Made by a program: the position numbers and the translations under genes
The notes under the pieces: generated by a model
What the model saw: only the letters and a program-made list of their open reading frames with translations
Databases searched by the model: none
Told to the model about the DNA's origin: nothing
Shown: positions 1 through 6,881 of the stretch, piece by piece
How positions within the stretch are numbered: the stretch's first letter is position 1
Layout: each line of letters begins with the position of its first letter
Assembly: GCF_046097595.1 (NCBI RefSeq)
Contig: NZ_JBJUVG010000003.1
Span: forward strand, 1 to 64,000
Length of the DNA: 64,000 nucleotides
Reading direction: 5' to 3'
Source: Peptococcus simiae
Lineage (GTDB): Bacteria > Bacillota > Peptococcia > Peptococcales > Peptococcaceae

Positions 1-2
1 AC

Positions 3-275
3 TGGAAAGCCGTTGAAAAGTTTTACAAGCGCCATGCCAAGGGGTATAATAGTCTTATAGAAGCTAAAGAAGATTTAGAAAAAGATATTCTGTTGGCACT
101 CTCGAAAGCCTCGCAAGAGGAATTAGTAAACGTTCTAAGTGAATATGCATCGAGCAACTGGCGGACTAATGAACCTTATGCAGAATGGTTTACACTTTTT
201 ATACGTGACGGAGGGACGCAGAGTGCCCGACTAGATAAATTATTTAAGGAGGTGTTTAGGCATGTTGATGACTAA
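3..275 (+). CDS. Hypothetical phage protein, 5' end outside window
   Basis: The frame is open from the first bases of the window to a TGA/TAA stop at 275, so the gene starts upstream; about 90 residues are visible. The visible part is charged and helical, with Lys/Glu-rich stretches and the C-terminal residues FRHVDD. I do not recognise a family. It lies in the head-gene end of the prophage and overlaps the next small gene by 14 bases, so the two are probably translated together. A TTG at 93 could serve as a start but has no good ribosome site, whereas the open frame continues upstream of it. Confidence 0.5.
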   Translation, partial: WKAVEKFYKRHAKGYNSLIEAKEDLEKDILLALSKASQEELVNVLSEYASSNWRTNEPYAEWFTLFIRDGGTQSARLDKLFKEVFRHVDD

Positions 276-438
276 AGAGCAATTAAAGCCTTATAAAGGA
301 CTGGCTGAGATTTATAAGCCCTACCTTAAAATAACTGATAAAGGGCATCTATACCTGCCCGAAGACGCTCCGGAATCGGCAAAAAAAGCGTGGGCCAAGC
401 AGTTGGAATTGGATAAGCAATGCGAGGAGTGGGGCTAA
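262..438 (+). CDS. Small hypothetical phage protein (58 aa)
   Basis: A 58-codon frame from ATG 262 to TAA 438. A ribosome site AAGGAGG (246-252) sits about 9 bases before the ATG. The start overlaps the end of the previous gene by 14 bases. The protein begins MLMTKEQLKPYKGLAEIYK and ends in a charged helix; there are no membrane segments or known motifs. It is followed by a strong terminator at 459-488, so it ends a transcription unit. Function unknown; the call as a gene rests on the ribosome site, spacing and terminator. Confidence 0.55.
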   Translation: MLMTKEQLKPYKGLAEIYKPYLKITDKGHLYLPEDAPESAKKAWAKQLELDKQCEEWG

Positions 439-458
439 TACACTCCGAAAAATATATT

Positions 459-488
459 AAAAGCCACCCAACCGGGGTGGCTTTTGTG
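459..488 (+). terminator. Rho-independent terminator
   Basis: A 9-bp stem AAGCCACCC (461-469) with GGGTGGCTT (475-483), a 5-base loop and a following T-rich stretch. It closes the unit ending at 438. Confidence 0.75.
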
Positions 489-505
489 TTGAAAGGAGAT
501 TATTT

Positions 506-694
506 ATGAAAGTGCTTTCAGGTTTAACGGAGGAGCAATTGGAGCAGGCTCTGGCCTTGGTTGAGAAATTAAATTACAGGCAGTGGTCAAGGCTTTCAAG
601 CGCCATAGAACGTTTGTACACAAGTAAGGTCCCCCAAGTTACTCTGGGAGACCTTGAAAATGAGCGAGAATTACTGCAACAATTATTGATGTAG
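506..694 (+). CDS. Small hypothetical phage protein (62 aa)
   Basis: A 62-residue frame with a clear GAAAGGAG ribosome site (491-498) ahead of ATG 506. The protein is predicted to be helical (TEEQLEQALALVEKLNYRQW near the N-terminus) with no Cys pairs or membrane segment. It lies alone between a terminator and a gene on the opposite strand, in the accessory stretch before the scaffold gene. No family recognised; it could be a small DNA- or protein-binding accessory factor, but nothing in the sequence proves it. Confidence 0.5.
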   Translation: MKVLSGLTEEQLEQALALVEKLNYRQWSRLSSAIERLYTSKVPQVTLGDLENERELLQQLLM

Positions 695-695
695 C

Positions 696-941
696 TTATT
701 CTGATGTTGAAACGACTTGGAGGAAAATAGGGTTGATGCGATAGGTAACGCCTTTGTAGTAAATTAGAACATAATCAAGTTCCTTGAATTGGTGTTCCTC
801 TTCGCGTTTTTCGGGCGCATATACATCTGCTGAGTTACGCCACCAATCTAAAGGCGCTTCCCTATGCAACCCCATAACGCAACTAGGATCATCTCCTAAA
901 TCAACCCATTCACCTAGTAGGCACGCATAAATCTTAGTCAT
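696..941 (-). CDS. Small hypothetical protein on the opposite strand of the head region
   Basis: Eighty-one codons on the minus strand. The longer open frame reaches 1019, but ATG 941 is preceded by an AAAGGGGGTGA ribosome site at normal spacing and is the likely start. The product starts MTKIYACLLGEW and contains an aromatic/acidic middle (DWWRNSADVY) and an LDYVLIYYKGVTYRINP stretch that looks like beta strands. It is convergent with the gene ending at 694, against the direction of nearly all other phage genes here, which suggests an independently expressed accessory (moron-like) gene. Family not recognised. Confidence 0.5.
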   Translation of the reverse strand: MTKIYACLLGEWVDLGDDPSCVMGLHREAPLDWWRNSADVYAPEKREEEHQFKELDYVLIYYKGVTYRINPIFLQVVSTSE

Positions 942-998
942 AAAATTCACCCCCTTTCTCGATACATTTATATTATATATTTTAAGAGGAGGCAAGCC

Positions 999-1352
999 AT
1001 GGCCAAAGATGACTACCACGTTATCGTCTACTACCTACTTAGCTACCTGTACGACTGCCTGAAAAAGGGCAGGCCGGTAGATAAAAGCATTATCCGCCTG
1101 GAGGCCTATCCGGAGGAAATAGATCCGGACTACTATAGGTACATCCTTGAACACCTGCTGAAAGACGGCCTAATTGAAGGAGTATCCATACACGAAGTAC
1201 CCATTTTAGGCCAGCGCAATGCCAGTCAATTGCGCGGCTTGGACAATATGCGGATTACCCCGGCGGGTATCGCCTACCTGCAGGAAAATAGCTTCATGAA
1301 AAAGGCCTATGAGACCTTAAAGGCCTTGAAAGACATCATGCCCTTTATCTAG
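999..1352 (+). CDS. YjcQ-family phage protein
   Basis: A 117-residue protein with an AGAGGAGG ribosome site (986-993) before ATG 999. Its layout (short helical N-terminus with DYHVIVYYLLSYLYDCLKK, a two-helix middle DPDYYRYILEHLLKDGLIEG, then ITPAGIAYLQENSFMKKAYETLK) matches the YjcQ family, small winged-helix-like proteins found in Bacillus and clostridial prophages near head genes. Their biochemical role is not established; the ITPAGIAYLQ stretch is typical of winged-helix wings, so DNA binding is an inference. It is followed after 14 bases by another small gene. Confidence 0.7.
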   Translation: MAKDDYHVIVYYLLSYLYDCLKKGRPVDKSIIRLEAYPEEIDPDYYRYILEHLLKDGLIEGVSIHEVPILGQRNASQLRGLDNMRITPAGIAYLQENSFMKKAYETLKALKDIMPFI

Positions 1353-1366
1353 CCAAGGAGAAGCCC

Positions 1367-1531
1367 ATGGACAAGAAAGAAGTAAGCGGATGGCTTATGG
1401 ACCTAGCCCTACAGGTAGCCGAAATCATAGCGGAAAAACGCCCCGGGGCCGCTGTCATCATTGACGCCAGCGGGGTACGGTTTGTAGAGACCGCCAAACA
1501 CCTCCCGGCGACTGAACGTAAAAAGACCTGA
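1367..1531 (+). CDS. Small hypothetical phage protein (54 aa)
   Basis: ATG 1367 lies 7 bases after CCAAGGAG (1353-1360) and the frame runs to TGA 1531. The product begins MDKKEVSGWLMDLALQVAE and has a single amphipathic N-terminal helix followed by a short beta-type segment (AAVIIDASGVRFVE) and a basic tail. It follows the YjcQ gene by 14 bases and is probably cotranscribed with it. No family recognised. The next 450 bases hold a type I toxin-antitoxin locus rather than another plus-strand gene. Confidence 0.5.
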   Translation: MDKKEVSGWLMDLALQVAEIIAEKRPGAAVIIDASGVRFVETAKHLPATERKKT

Positions 1532-1572
1532 GGTGATCCACTATCTCCCGTGCAGGGTTAAGCACAATATGT

Positions 1573-1600
1573 TTGATAACCTTTCAAAATGTGGTATAAT
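1573..1600 (+). promoter_or_regulatory. Promoter of antitoxin RNA A
   Basis: TTGATA (1573-1578), a 16-base gap and TATAAT (1595-1600). No open frame with a ribosome site follows; the transcript would run about 90 bases into the terminator at 1662-1692, as expected for a small antisense antitoxin RNA. Confidence 0.65.
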
Positions 1601-1631
1601 CTAAGTAAGACAGAGCCTTTGCCGCCTGTCA

Positions 1632-1660
1632 AAAGAAGCCAATGCCAGCATGTATGGCAC
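1632..1660. repeat. Direct repeat, antitoxin copy (locus A)
   Basis: The sequence begins AAAGAAGCCAAT and continues AGCATGTATGGCAC; the partner at 1780-1811 begins AAAGAAGCCAAT and continues AGCATGCATGACAC, with 3 to 4 extra bases between the halves. The match supplies the antisense pairing over the toxin start. Confidence 0.7.
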
Positions 1661-1661
1661 A

Positions 1662-1692
1662 AAAAACCACCGGGGGTGAGCCGGTGGTTTTT
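1662..1692. terminator. Shared two-way terminator of toxin-antitoxin locus A
   Basis: A perfect 12-bp stem AAAAACCACCGG (1662-1673) with CCGGTGGTTTTT (1681-1692), A-rich on the left and T-rich on the right, so it can end both the plus-strand antitoxin RNA and the minus-strand toxin mRNA. Confidence 0.75.
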
Positions 1693-1706
1693 CTTTAGGC
1701 TGGTTG

Positions 1707-1802
1707 TCATTTGCTTTCTTCCTTATCCAGCCATTTGCAGATGAGGTGAGTAATGACACCTGCTATGATAGGGAAAGCTAAAGAAGCCAATACTTCTAGC
1801 AT
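1707..1802 (-). CDS. Fst-like type I toxin peptide A (31 aa)
   Basis: A minus-strand frame from ATG 1802 to TGA 1707. The ribosome site GGGAGGTG on that strand lies 6-8 bases before the ATG. The peptide starts MLEVLASLAFPIIAGVI, one hydrophobic membrane helix, and ends in the charged tail CKWLDKEESK. Length, central proline, Gly and the W/V-LD-E-E tail match the Fst/Ldr family of membrane-depolarising toxins from plasmid and chromosomal par loci. The 5' untranslated region folds into a hairpin that ties up the ribosome site (CCCATTCC/GGAAGGG), and a GTTGTCAT near the 5' end can pair with ATGACAAC at the stop codon. A near twin lies at 17551-17646. Confidence 0.75.
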   Translation of the reverse strand: MLEVLASLAFPIIAGVITHLICKWLDKEESK

Positions 1803-1811
1803 GCATGACAC
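1780..1811. repeat. Direct repeat, toxin copy (locus A)
   Basis: Partner of 1632-1660. It spans the toxin start codon, its first six codons and part of the ribosome site. Confidence 0.7.
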
Positions 1812-1850
1812 CTCCCTTCCGTTGCCGGAATGGGTAATGACAACAGAAAT

Positions 1851-1859
1851 AGTATACCA
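1851..1859 (-). promoter_or_regulatory. Extended -10 promoter of toxin A
   Basis: On the minus strand the sequence reads TGGTATACT, an extended -10 element. No good -35 box is seen. The same nine bases and about 20 neighbouring bases recur at the toxin B promoter (17694-17702). Confidence 0.6.
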
Positions 1860-1981
1860 TACCGACCTGGACAAGTCGTTAAAAGGTCTATTTTCTATAC
1901 CTAAAATTGGTTGCCCGACCTAAAACGGGAACGCCCGGTCATGGCGACGACCTAAAAAGCCTAGGCGAGAGAGGAGACCCC

Positions 1982-2575
1982 ATGAATACAGACACCCTGA
2001 AAAAGTTAGGCCTAACCCAAGAGCAAATAGATGCAGTCATGGCAGAAAACGGTAAAGACATCAAGGCCGAGCAGGGCAAGGCGGAGAGCCTGAAAAAGGA
2101 AAGAGACACCCTCCAGGCCCAGCTGGTCGACGCCACCGAGACCATCAAGGGCTATAAGGACATGGACATTGATGCCATTCAGAAGTCCGCTGACGACTGG
2201 GAGGAAAAATACAAGGCCAGCGTCCAGGAACTGGAAGATCTCCGCTTTGATAGCCTCCTAGACAAGGGGCTAACCGGGAGCGGCGCCTACGACGCCGACA
2301 TCGTGAAAAAGCTCCTGGACCGGGAGGCTCTCCTGGTCAAAGACGGCAAGCTAGAGGGCCTAGACAAGCAACTGGCCCACATGCAGGAACATCGTCCCTA
2401 CCTATTTGCACCGCAAGAAAAGCCAGATGAGCAGCAAGAGACTAAGCCCGAGGGCAGTGGCTTCAAGCCCTTTGTCCCTCCGGCCGGCGGCGATGGCGCC
2501 GGAGGCAAAACCTCCATGGCCCAGGAAATCGCCGCTATTTTTAACCCAAGCCAAGCGGCAGATACGAAAGGATGA
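1982..2575 (+). CDS. Phage capsid scaffolding protein (GP20-like)
   Basis: A 197-residue protein read from ATG 1982, which has the ribosome site GAGAGGAG ahead of it; the frame is open further upstream (to 1907) but without a ribosome site. It has the hallmark of GP20-type minor structural/scaffold proteins: an N-terminal helix-turn (LKKLGLTQEQIDAVMAENGK), a long coiled coil rich in Lys/Glu (about residues 20-75), a middle with ADDWEEKYKA, and an acidic/proline-rich tail. Such proteins guide capsid assembly and leave before DNA packaging. It lies 7 bases before the capsid gene, the standard place. Confident on family, not on processing. Confidence 0.8.
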   Translation: MNTDTLKKLGLTQEQIDAVMAENGKDIKAEQGKAESLKKERDTLQAQLVDATETIKGYKDMDIDAIQKSADDWEEKYKASVQELEDLRFDSLLDKGLTGSGAYDADIVKKLLDREALLVKDGKLEGLDKQLAHMQEHRPYLFAPQEKPDEQQETKPEGSGFKPFVPPAGGDGAGGKTSMAQEIAAIFNPSQAADTKG

Positions 2576-2582
2576 AGAATAA

Positions 2583-3509
2583 ATGGCAATTAATACCTTA
2601 GAATTTACGACTCTAATGCAGACCAATCTGGACCAGCACATCGTGGCGGGGGCCGTTACCGGCTTTATGGAAGCCAATGCCGGCCAGGTCCAGTACAATG
2701 GCGGCCGAACCATCAAGCTGCCGACCATCTCCACCACCGGCCTGGCCGACTACGACCGGGACAAGGGCTTTAATAACGTCGGTTCCGTCACCCTGGAATT
2801 TACCCCCTACACCATGACCCAAGACCGTGGCGCCAGCTTCCAACTAGACGCTATGGATGTCAACGAAACCAACTTTATCGCCACTGCGGCCAACGTTATG
2901 CGGGACTTCCAGACCAACCACGTCATCCCCGAGATTGACGCCTACCGCCTGTCCACCATCGCCCAAAAGGCCAAAGAGGCCACCAACAATGAGGCCCTGG
3001 CCCTGACCGCCGACAACGCCTTCGCAAAGGTCCGGGAGCATGCCAGAGCCGTCCGTGACTATGTCGGTCAGCAGGTACCGCTTGTTTGCGCCATCACCGG
3101 TGAGGCCATGGCCTTAATCGAGGACAGCGACAAGTTCCAACGGCTGGTCAACATTGTTGGCACCGGCGCCCAAGATTTGAACCTCGGCATCCGGTCCATC
3201 GACGGGATCCAATTTATGATCGTCCCCGGTGGCCGCATGAAAGACAAGTACGAGTACTTAACCGGTGCCGGTGCAGGCAGTGCTCAAGAGAAGTTTGGCT
3301 TCAAGCCGGCCAGCGACGCTAAGGACATCAACTGGCTGCTCTTCCCGAAAAACGTGCCGATTGCCGTATCTAAGACTGATACCGTCCGCCTGTTTACGCC
3401 GGAAACCTACCAAAACGCCCACGCCTGGAAAATCGACTACCGGAAATACCACGATTTGTGGGTCAAAAAGAGCATGCTGAAAGCCCTGTTTGCATGCACC
3501 AAGGCATAA
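2583..3509 (+). CDS. Phage major capsid protein
   Basis: A 308-residue protein with ribosome site AAAGGATGAAG before ATG 2583. It starts MAINTLEFTTLMQTNLDQ, a start typical of clostridial myophage capsid proteins of the HK97 fold, followed by GGRTIKLPTISTTGLADYDR and the conserved YTMTQDRGASFQLDAMDV loop; the C-terminus is rich in aromatic residues (RKYHDLWVKKSMLKALFACTKA). It builds the icosahedral shell. No N-terminal delta domain is seen, in line with the separate scaffold gene just upstream. Position between scaffold and connector genes supports the call. Confidence 0.85.
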   Translation: MAINTLEFTTLMQTNLDQHIVAGAVTGFMEANAGQVQYNGGRTIKLPTISTTGLADYDRDKGFNNVGSVTLEFTPYTMTQDRGASFQLDAMDVNETNFIATAANVMRDFQTNHVIPEIDAYRLSTIAQKAKEATNNEALALTADNAFAKVREHARAVRDYVGQQVPLVCAITGEAMALIEDSDKFQRLVNIVGTGAQDLNLGIRSIDGIQFMIVPGGRMKDKYEYLTGAGAGSAQEKFGFKPASDAKDINWLLFPKNVPIAVSKTDTVRLFTPETYQNAHAWKIDYRKYHDLWVKKSMLKALFACTKA

Positions 3510-3522
3510 GGAGTGACAATAC

Positions 3523-3837
3523 ATGACCCTATACGTCATGGAGTGGGAGGCGGCCGTCAAGACCATTGACGCCGCCAACACCGCTAAAGTGGAAGAACTG
3601 CAGGACCTAGGCTACCGGATCGTGGCTACAAAGGAGACCGCCCATGCAGCTAAAGCTAAAGCAGAAGTACAAGCGGCAAAAAGTCCCGAAGCAAAGCCCA
3701 AATCTGGGCTCAGTGATTCGGGGCTGACCGTAGCAGAGATTAAAGCCCGCCTGGAGGCCGCCGGGGTGGGCTATCCCGGCAGCGCCAGAAAAGACATGCT
3801 GGTGTCCATCGCCCAGGCAAATGGGGTGGCGCTATGA
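3523..3837 (+). CDS. HeH/LEM-domain phage head protein
   Basis: A 104-residue protein. The N-terminal part (MTLYVMEWEAAVKTIDAANTAK) is followed by an Ala/Lys-rich linker (residues about 35-60) and a C-terminal HeH/LEM-like helix-extension-helix, visible as LTVAEIKARLEAAGVGYPGS then KDMLVSIAQANG. This domain is common at the end of small phage head proteins between capsid and connector and is thought to bind DNA or proteins. The stop overlaps the start of the next gene by 4 bases (ATGA), showing coupled translation. Precise role in the head is inferred. Confidence 0.65.
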   Translation: MTLYVMEWEAAVKTIDAANTAKVEELQDLGYRIVATKETAHAAKAKAEVQAAKSPEAKPKSGLSDSGLTVAEIKARLEAAGVGYPGSARKDMLVSIAQANGVAL

Positions 3838-4310
3838 CGGCCGACGTCATCGACGCTTACGCCCGCGATTTAGCCATTAAGCTCCGGCCCTATATCCGCC
3901 AGCAGCTGGAAAGCAAGCTCCAGGTCCTCACTTTTTGCGAACCTAGCGATGACGAAATCGAGGCCATCGCCTGGGAGGGCATTGTTGACCTCCTGTACGA
4001 TTGCAACCGGACCGATATCCCGTCCCACGCAGAGCTCCGGCTGGCCCGCTGGCTGGCCCTAAAGGTGCTGGTCCAGGACGCATCCTTTTCCCGGGCCCGG
4101 GCGCTAGCCGAAGAGGCCGAGAGTACAACCGGTACCGTCCAGTCCGTGACGGCCCTGTCGACCAAGGTGGACTACGCAGTCCCAGATAAGAAAAGTCGGC
4201 AGCTGGAGAGCCAGCTCCGGGCCTACGAGGCCAAGGCTGACGACATCTACCGGAAGCTGGTCCACAGCCTGCGCCGGTTCCCCCGGTGGCCGAGGCGGTC
4301 CTATGATTAA
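3834..4310 (+). CDS. Phage head-tail connector protein (adaptor)
   Basis: A 158-residue, mainly helical protein whose size and place after the capsid and HeH gene fit the head-tail connector (gp6/XkdH-type adaptor) that docks to the portal. The stretch DDEIEAIAWEGIVDLLYDCN and the WLALKVLVQDASFSRARALA helix resemble the four-helix core of such adaptors. The basic C-terminus (RRFPRWPRRSYD) overlaps the next gene by 8 bases. The start ATG 3834 overlaps the previous stop. Family assigned from position and fold pattern only, so the exact member is uncertain. Confidence 0.6.
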   Translation: MTADVIDAYARDLAIKLRPYIRQQLESKLQVLTFCEPSDDEIEAIAWEGIVDLLYDCNRTDIPSHAELRLARWLALKVLVQDASFSRARALAEEAESTTGTVQSVTALSTKVDYAVPDKKSRQLESQLRAYEAKADDIYRKLVHSLRRFPRWPRRSYD

Positions 4311-4668
4311 TTGGGCCGCCCACCGGGCACAGGTCGAGCAGCTATACGAGGACCGGGCCACCATCATCGTTGCCCGGATGCAGCGGGACCCGAAGACCCA
4401 CGAAACCGCCGAGGTATGGGTCGATACAGACACTTACCCCTGCCACTTGGACTGGCAGGGGGCCGGCATCGAGGCATCAGACACCGTGTCCCGGCAGAGC
4501 CAAAGCGTCCAGGTCATCCTGCCACCGGAGGCAGATATCCCGCCCGGCTGCCGGATGCGCATCCAGCTGGCGGCAGGTAAAAGCATTTTGTTCAAGGCCT
4601 GCTCGCCGATCGCCATTAAGCCCTCCCACCAACTGGTGGGCCTAGAGCTCCCGGAGGCGGTGGTCTGA
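4303..4668 (+). CDS. Phage head closure protein (putative)
   Basis: A 121-residue protein that starts inside the end of the previous gene and whose stop overlaps the next start (TGATG, 4666-4670). It is beta-rich, with stretches such as TIIVARMQRDPKTHETAEVWV and VQVILPPEADIPPGCRMRI, as expected for head-closure/stopper proteins of the SPP1 gp16 or PBSX type. In the gene order (connector, this gene, HK97-gp10 homologue, tail terminator) it occupies the stopper position. The assignment is by position and secondary-structure impression. Confidence 0.55.
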   Translation: MINWAAHRAQVEQLYEDRATIIVARMQRDPKTHETAEVWVDTDTYPCHLDWQGAGIEASDTVSRQSQSVQVILPPEADIPPGCRMRIQLAAGKSILFKACSPIAIKPSHQLVGLELPEAVV

Positions 4669-5111
4669 TGGCGGGGCGGGTCGATTTTAGCGAGTTTACC
4701 GGCTGGCTGGAAAATATGGACCGGATAAGCGACCCCAAGGCCACAGAGGCCTTTATGCTATCCTGCGTGGACCGCCTGGGGAGCCAGGTCTTGAGGCGGG
4801 CCATTGACCGGACCCAGGTCGGCAAAGACAGGCGGGTTAGGGGCGTGCCAATAGAAGGCGGCACGCTAAAGGGGAACTGGCAGCAAAAGCCGGCTAGGCA
4901 CACCGGTACAGTCTACAAGAGCGTGATTTTTAACAACACGCCTTATGCCATTTTTGTAGAAAAGGGGCATAGGATTGTCCGGGGCGGTCGGACCATCGGC
5001 TGGGTGCCCGGGCAGTTTATGCTGGAGTCGTCGCTGAAAGAGGTCGAGGCCACCATCCCGACCTACCTGGACCGGCGGCTCCAACGGTTTATTGAAGAGG
5101 GGTGGATGTGA
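4668..5111 (+). CDS. HK97 gp10-family tail completion protein
   Basis: A 147-residue protein of the HK97 gp10/XkdI-like family, neck proteins that join head and tail. Visible family marks are the N-terminal helix region MLSCVDRLGSQVLRRAIDRT, the strand YKSVIFNNTPYAIFVEKGHR (NTPYA..VE.GHR is the strong family signature) and the C-terminal helix ESSLKEVEATIPTYLDRRLQ. The GHR loop is followed by VPGQFMLESSL, also usual. It overlaps both neighbours by one to four bases. Good confidence on family. Confidence 0.8.
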   Translation: MAGRVDFSEFTGWLENMDRISDPKATEAFMLSCVDRLGSQVLRRAIDRTQVGKDRRVRGVPIEGGTLKGNWQQKPARHTGTVYKSVIFNNTPYAIFVEKGHRIVRGGRTIGWVPGQFMLESSLKEVEATIPTYLDRRLQRFIEEGWM

Positions 5112-5545
5112 TGCTGGAAAAGCTCATCATAGCGGTACAGGAGAGCCTGGAGGAGGCCTTCGGGCTACCCATACACGGTAAGGCCGTCGAGGAGGGCCTC
5201 AAGCTACCGGCCCTATTTGTGTCCTTGCTGCCTATCACGACAACACCCTTTTTAGACAAGAAAGGGATGCACCGGCTGACCATAGCCGTCGACTATGTAG
5301 ACGACGATATGACGGCCCGGGAGATGGCAGGGGTCCACGCTAAGCTGTTCAAGGCCCTACGCTACGTCCAGGATGCCGACGGACACCTCCACCGGGGCTG
5401 GGATATCCGGCAGACGACCACCGAGGAGAACGTGCCACAGATGGTCGTCAGCTACTCAGTCGTGTTTGACCAAGACAAAGACATTGAGTATGTCGAGCGG
5501 CTCCTGCAGAGCCAATACATGAAGAAAGAGCAGACAGATATGTGA
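5111..5545 (+). CDS. Phage tail terminator-like protein (XkdJ-type)
   Basis: About 144 residues. ATG 5111 overlaps the previous stop by one base (TGATG) and has GAGGGG 7 bases ahead; a GTG at 5102 is in frame but poorly placed. The product begins MLEKLIIAVQESLEEAFGLP and has the alternating strand-helix order of the DUF6838/XkdJ group that sits just before the sheath gene in PBSX-like phages and is thought to end tail growth. It contains DYVDDDMTAREMAGVHAKLF and a C-terminal VSYSVVFDQDKD strand. Role by analogy with PBSX order. Confidence 0.6.
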   Translation: MLEKLIIAVQESLEEAFGLPIHGKAVEEGLKLPALFVSLLPITTTPFLDKKGMHRLTIAVDYVDDDMTAREMAGVHAKLFKALRYVQDADGHLHRGWDIRQTTTEENVPQMVVSYSVVFDQDKDIEYVERLLQSQYMKKEQTDM

Positions 5546-5558
5546 AAGGAGCAATTAT

Positions 5559-6881
5559 ATGAGCGGATGGGGCGGCGGTTTATATACCGTCCAAAACAAA
5601 GAAATTCCCGGCGCATATTTTAAATTTGAAAGCGAGCCCTCCACACCTAACGTGTTCTCGGACCGGGGCGTGGTGGCCGTCGCCGCAGAGCTGGACTGGG
5701 GCGCCGAGGGTAAGGTCGTTACGATTGACCGGGAGACCTTCCTCCGTCAATCGGACCAACTCTTGGGCTATGCCTTTACGGATAGTGAGCTAAGGCCCTG
5801 GCGGGAGTTATTCGTCGGAGCTAATAAGGTCCTGGTATATCGCCTGGGTAAAGGGGTAAAAGCCAGCAATAAATTAGCCGAGGCTGTCTACCCGGGCACA
5901 GTAGGCAACCTCCTAGCGGTGGCCATTGAGGCCACAGGCGACAAATTCGACGTGGTGACCTACCTACGGGGCCAGGAGGTCGACCGACAAACAGTCAAGG
6001 CGGCAGCAGACCTTAAGGCAAATGCCTGGGTTACCTTTAAAAGCGGCGACCTGGCCAAGGCGGAGGCCCTACCCCTCACTGGCGGCACCAGCGGCACGGC
6101 GACCGGCACCGACCACCAGAAGGCCCTGACGGCCTTTGAGGGTTACCGGTTTGACGTCCTCCTGTGTGCCTCTGACGATAAGACCACCAAAAAGCTGTAC
6201 GTGGAGTGGACCAAGCAGGCGGTCCGGGAAGCGGGCCTTTACCACCAGCTGGTGGCCCATAATCTGGAAAAGGCCGATGACGAATATATCATTAACCTGT
6301 ATAACACCGTCACGGACCCGGGGGCGCCTAAACACGCCCTGGCCTGGTACCTGGCCGGAATTGAGGCTGGGTGCGCTGTCAATAAGGACCTGACGGCCCA
6401 TGCCTACCTAGGCGAGTACGCCATCGACACAGAAGGCCTAGGGGCCAGCAGGCAGAAAGAATTAAAGGCCCAAGGCCGGCTGGTGTTCATCAACGTGGAC
6501 GATACGCCGACCGTCTTTATGGACATCAACAGCCTACACACCTTCAGTCCGGAGCACGGCGAGGACTTCCGCTATAACCAGTGCATGCGGGTCCTGAACC
6601 AGCGGGCCAACGACGTGCAAAAAATCTTTACCCGCTTTTACCTGGGCAAGGCCGGCACAGATGCCGACAGCCGGACTATGTTTAAAAACGATATTGTCAA
6701 TAACATGACCAATGGCATGATCGCTGTCGGCGCGGTTAAAAACTACCTGCCTGAGGACACCATCGTTGATTTGGGTCAAGACCCCCGGAGCTACCATGTC
6801 CGGGAGCGGATTATCCCCAACATGGCCGTCCTCTACCTCTACCAAGACATCTACATCGCACGGGAAGGGAGTGCTAATTAA
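5559..6881 (+). CDS. Phage tail sheath protein (XkdK-like)
   Basis: A 440-residue contractile tail sheath protein. It has the ribosome site GAAAGGAG (5544-5551) before ATG 5559. The N-terminus MSGWGGGLYTVQNKEIPGAY and the phrase FSDRGVVAVAAELDWGAEG are typical for PBSX XkdK sheath proteins; the middle carries YHQLVAHNLEKADDEYIINL and the C-terminal sheath core AGIEAGCAVNKDLTAHAYLG and RVLNQRANDVQKIFTRFYLG. It shows that the phage has a contractile (myovirus) tail. The stop overlaps the tube gene start (TAATG). Confidence 0.9.
   Translation: MSGWGGGLYTVQNKEIPGAYFKFESEPSTPNVFSDRGVVAVAAELDWGAEGKVVTIDRETFLRQSDQLLGYAFTDSELRPWRELFVGANKVLVYRLGKGVKASNKLAEAVYPGTVGNLLAVAIEATGDKFDVVTYLRGQEVDRQTVKAAADLKANAWVTFKSGDLAKAEALPLTGGTSGTATGTDHQKALTAFEGYRFDVLLCASDDKTTKKLYVEWTKQAVREAGLYHQLVAHNLEKADDEYIINLYNTVTDPGAPKHALAWYLAGIEAGCAVNKDLTAHAYLGEYAIDTEGLGASRQKELKAQGRLVFINVDDTPTVFMDINSLHTFSPEHGEDFRYNQCMRVLNQRANDVQKIFTRFYLGKAGTDADSRTMFKNDIVNNMTNGMIAVGAVKNYLPEDTIVDLGQDPRSYHVRERIIPNMAVLYLYQDIYIAREGSAN

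Larger units (their letters stand above)
1607..1694 (+). ncRNA. Predicted antisense antitoxin RNA A (par/Fst type)
   Basis: The transcript predicted from the promoter at 1573-1600 ends at the hairpin 1662-1692 and is about 88 nt long. Bases 1632-1660 repeat, with a small gap and a few changes, the plus-strand sequence 1780-1811 that covers the ribosome site and first codons of the toxin gene. Because the toxin is read from the other strand, this makes the RNA complementary to the toxin start region. This is the arrangement of RNA II in the pAD1 par locus. The RNA and its 5' end are inferred, not measured. Confidence 0.65.

Noticed and set aside
3943..4323. Long minus-strand frames opposite the connector genes
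   Set aside because: Proline- and arginine-rich translations typical of the shadow frame of GC-rich coding sequence; no ribosome sites.
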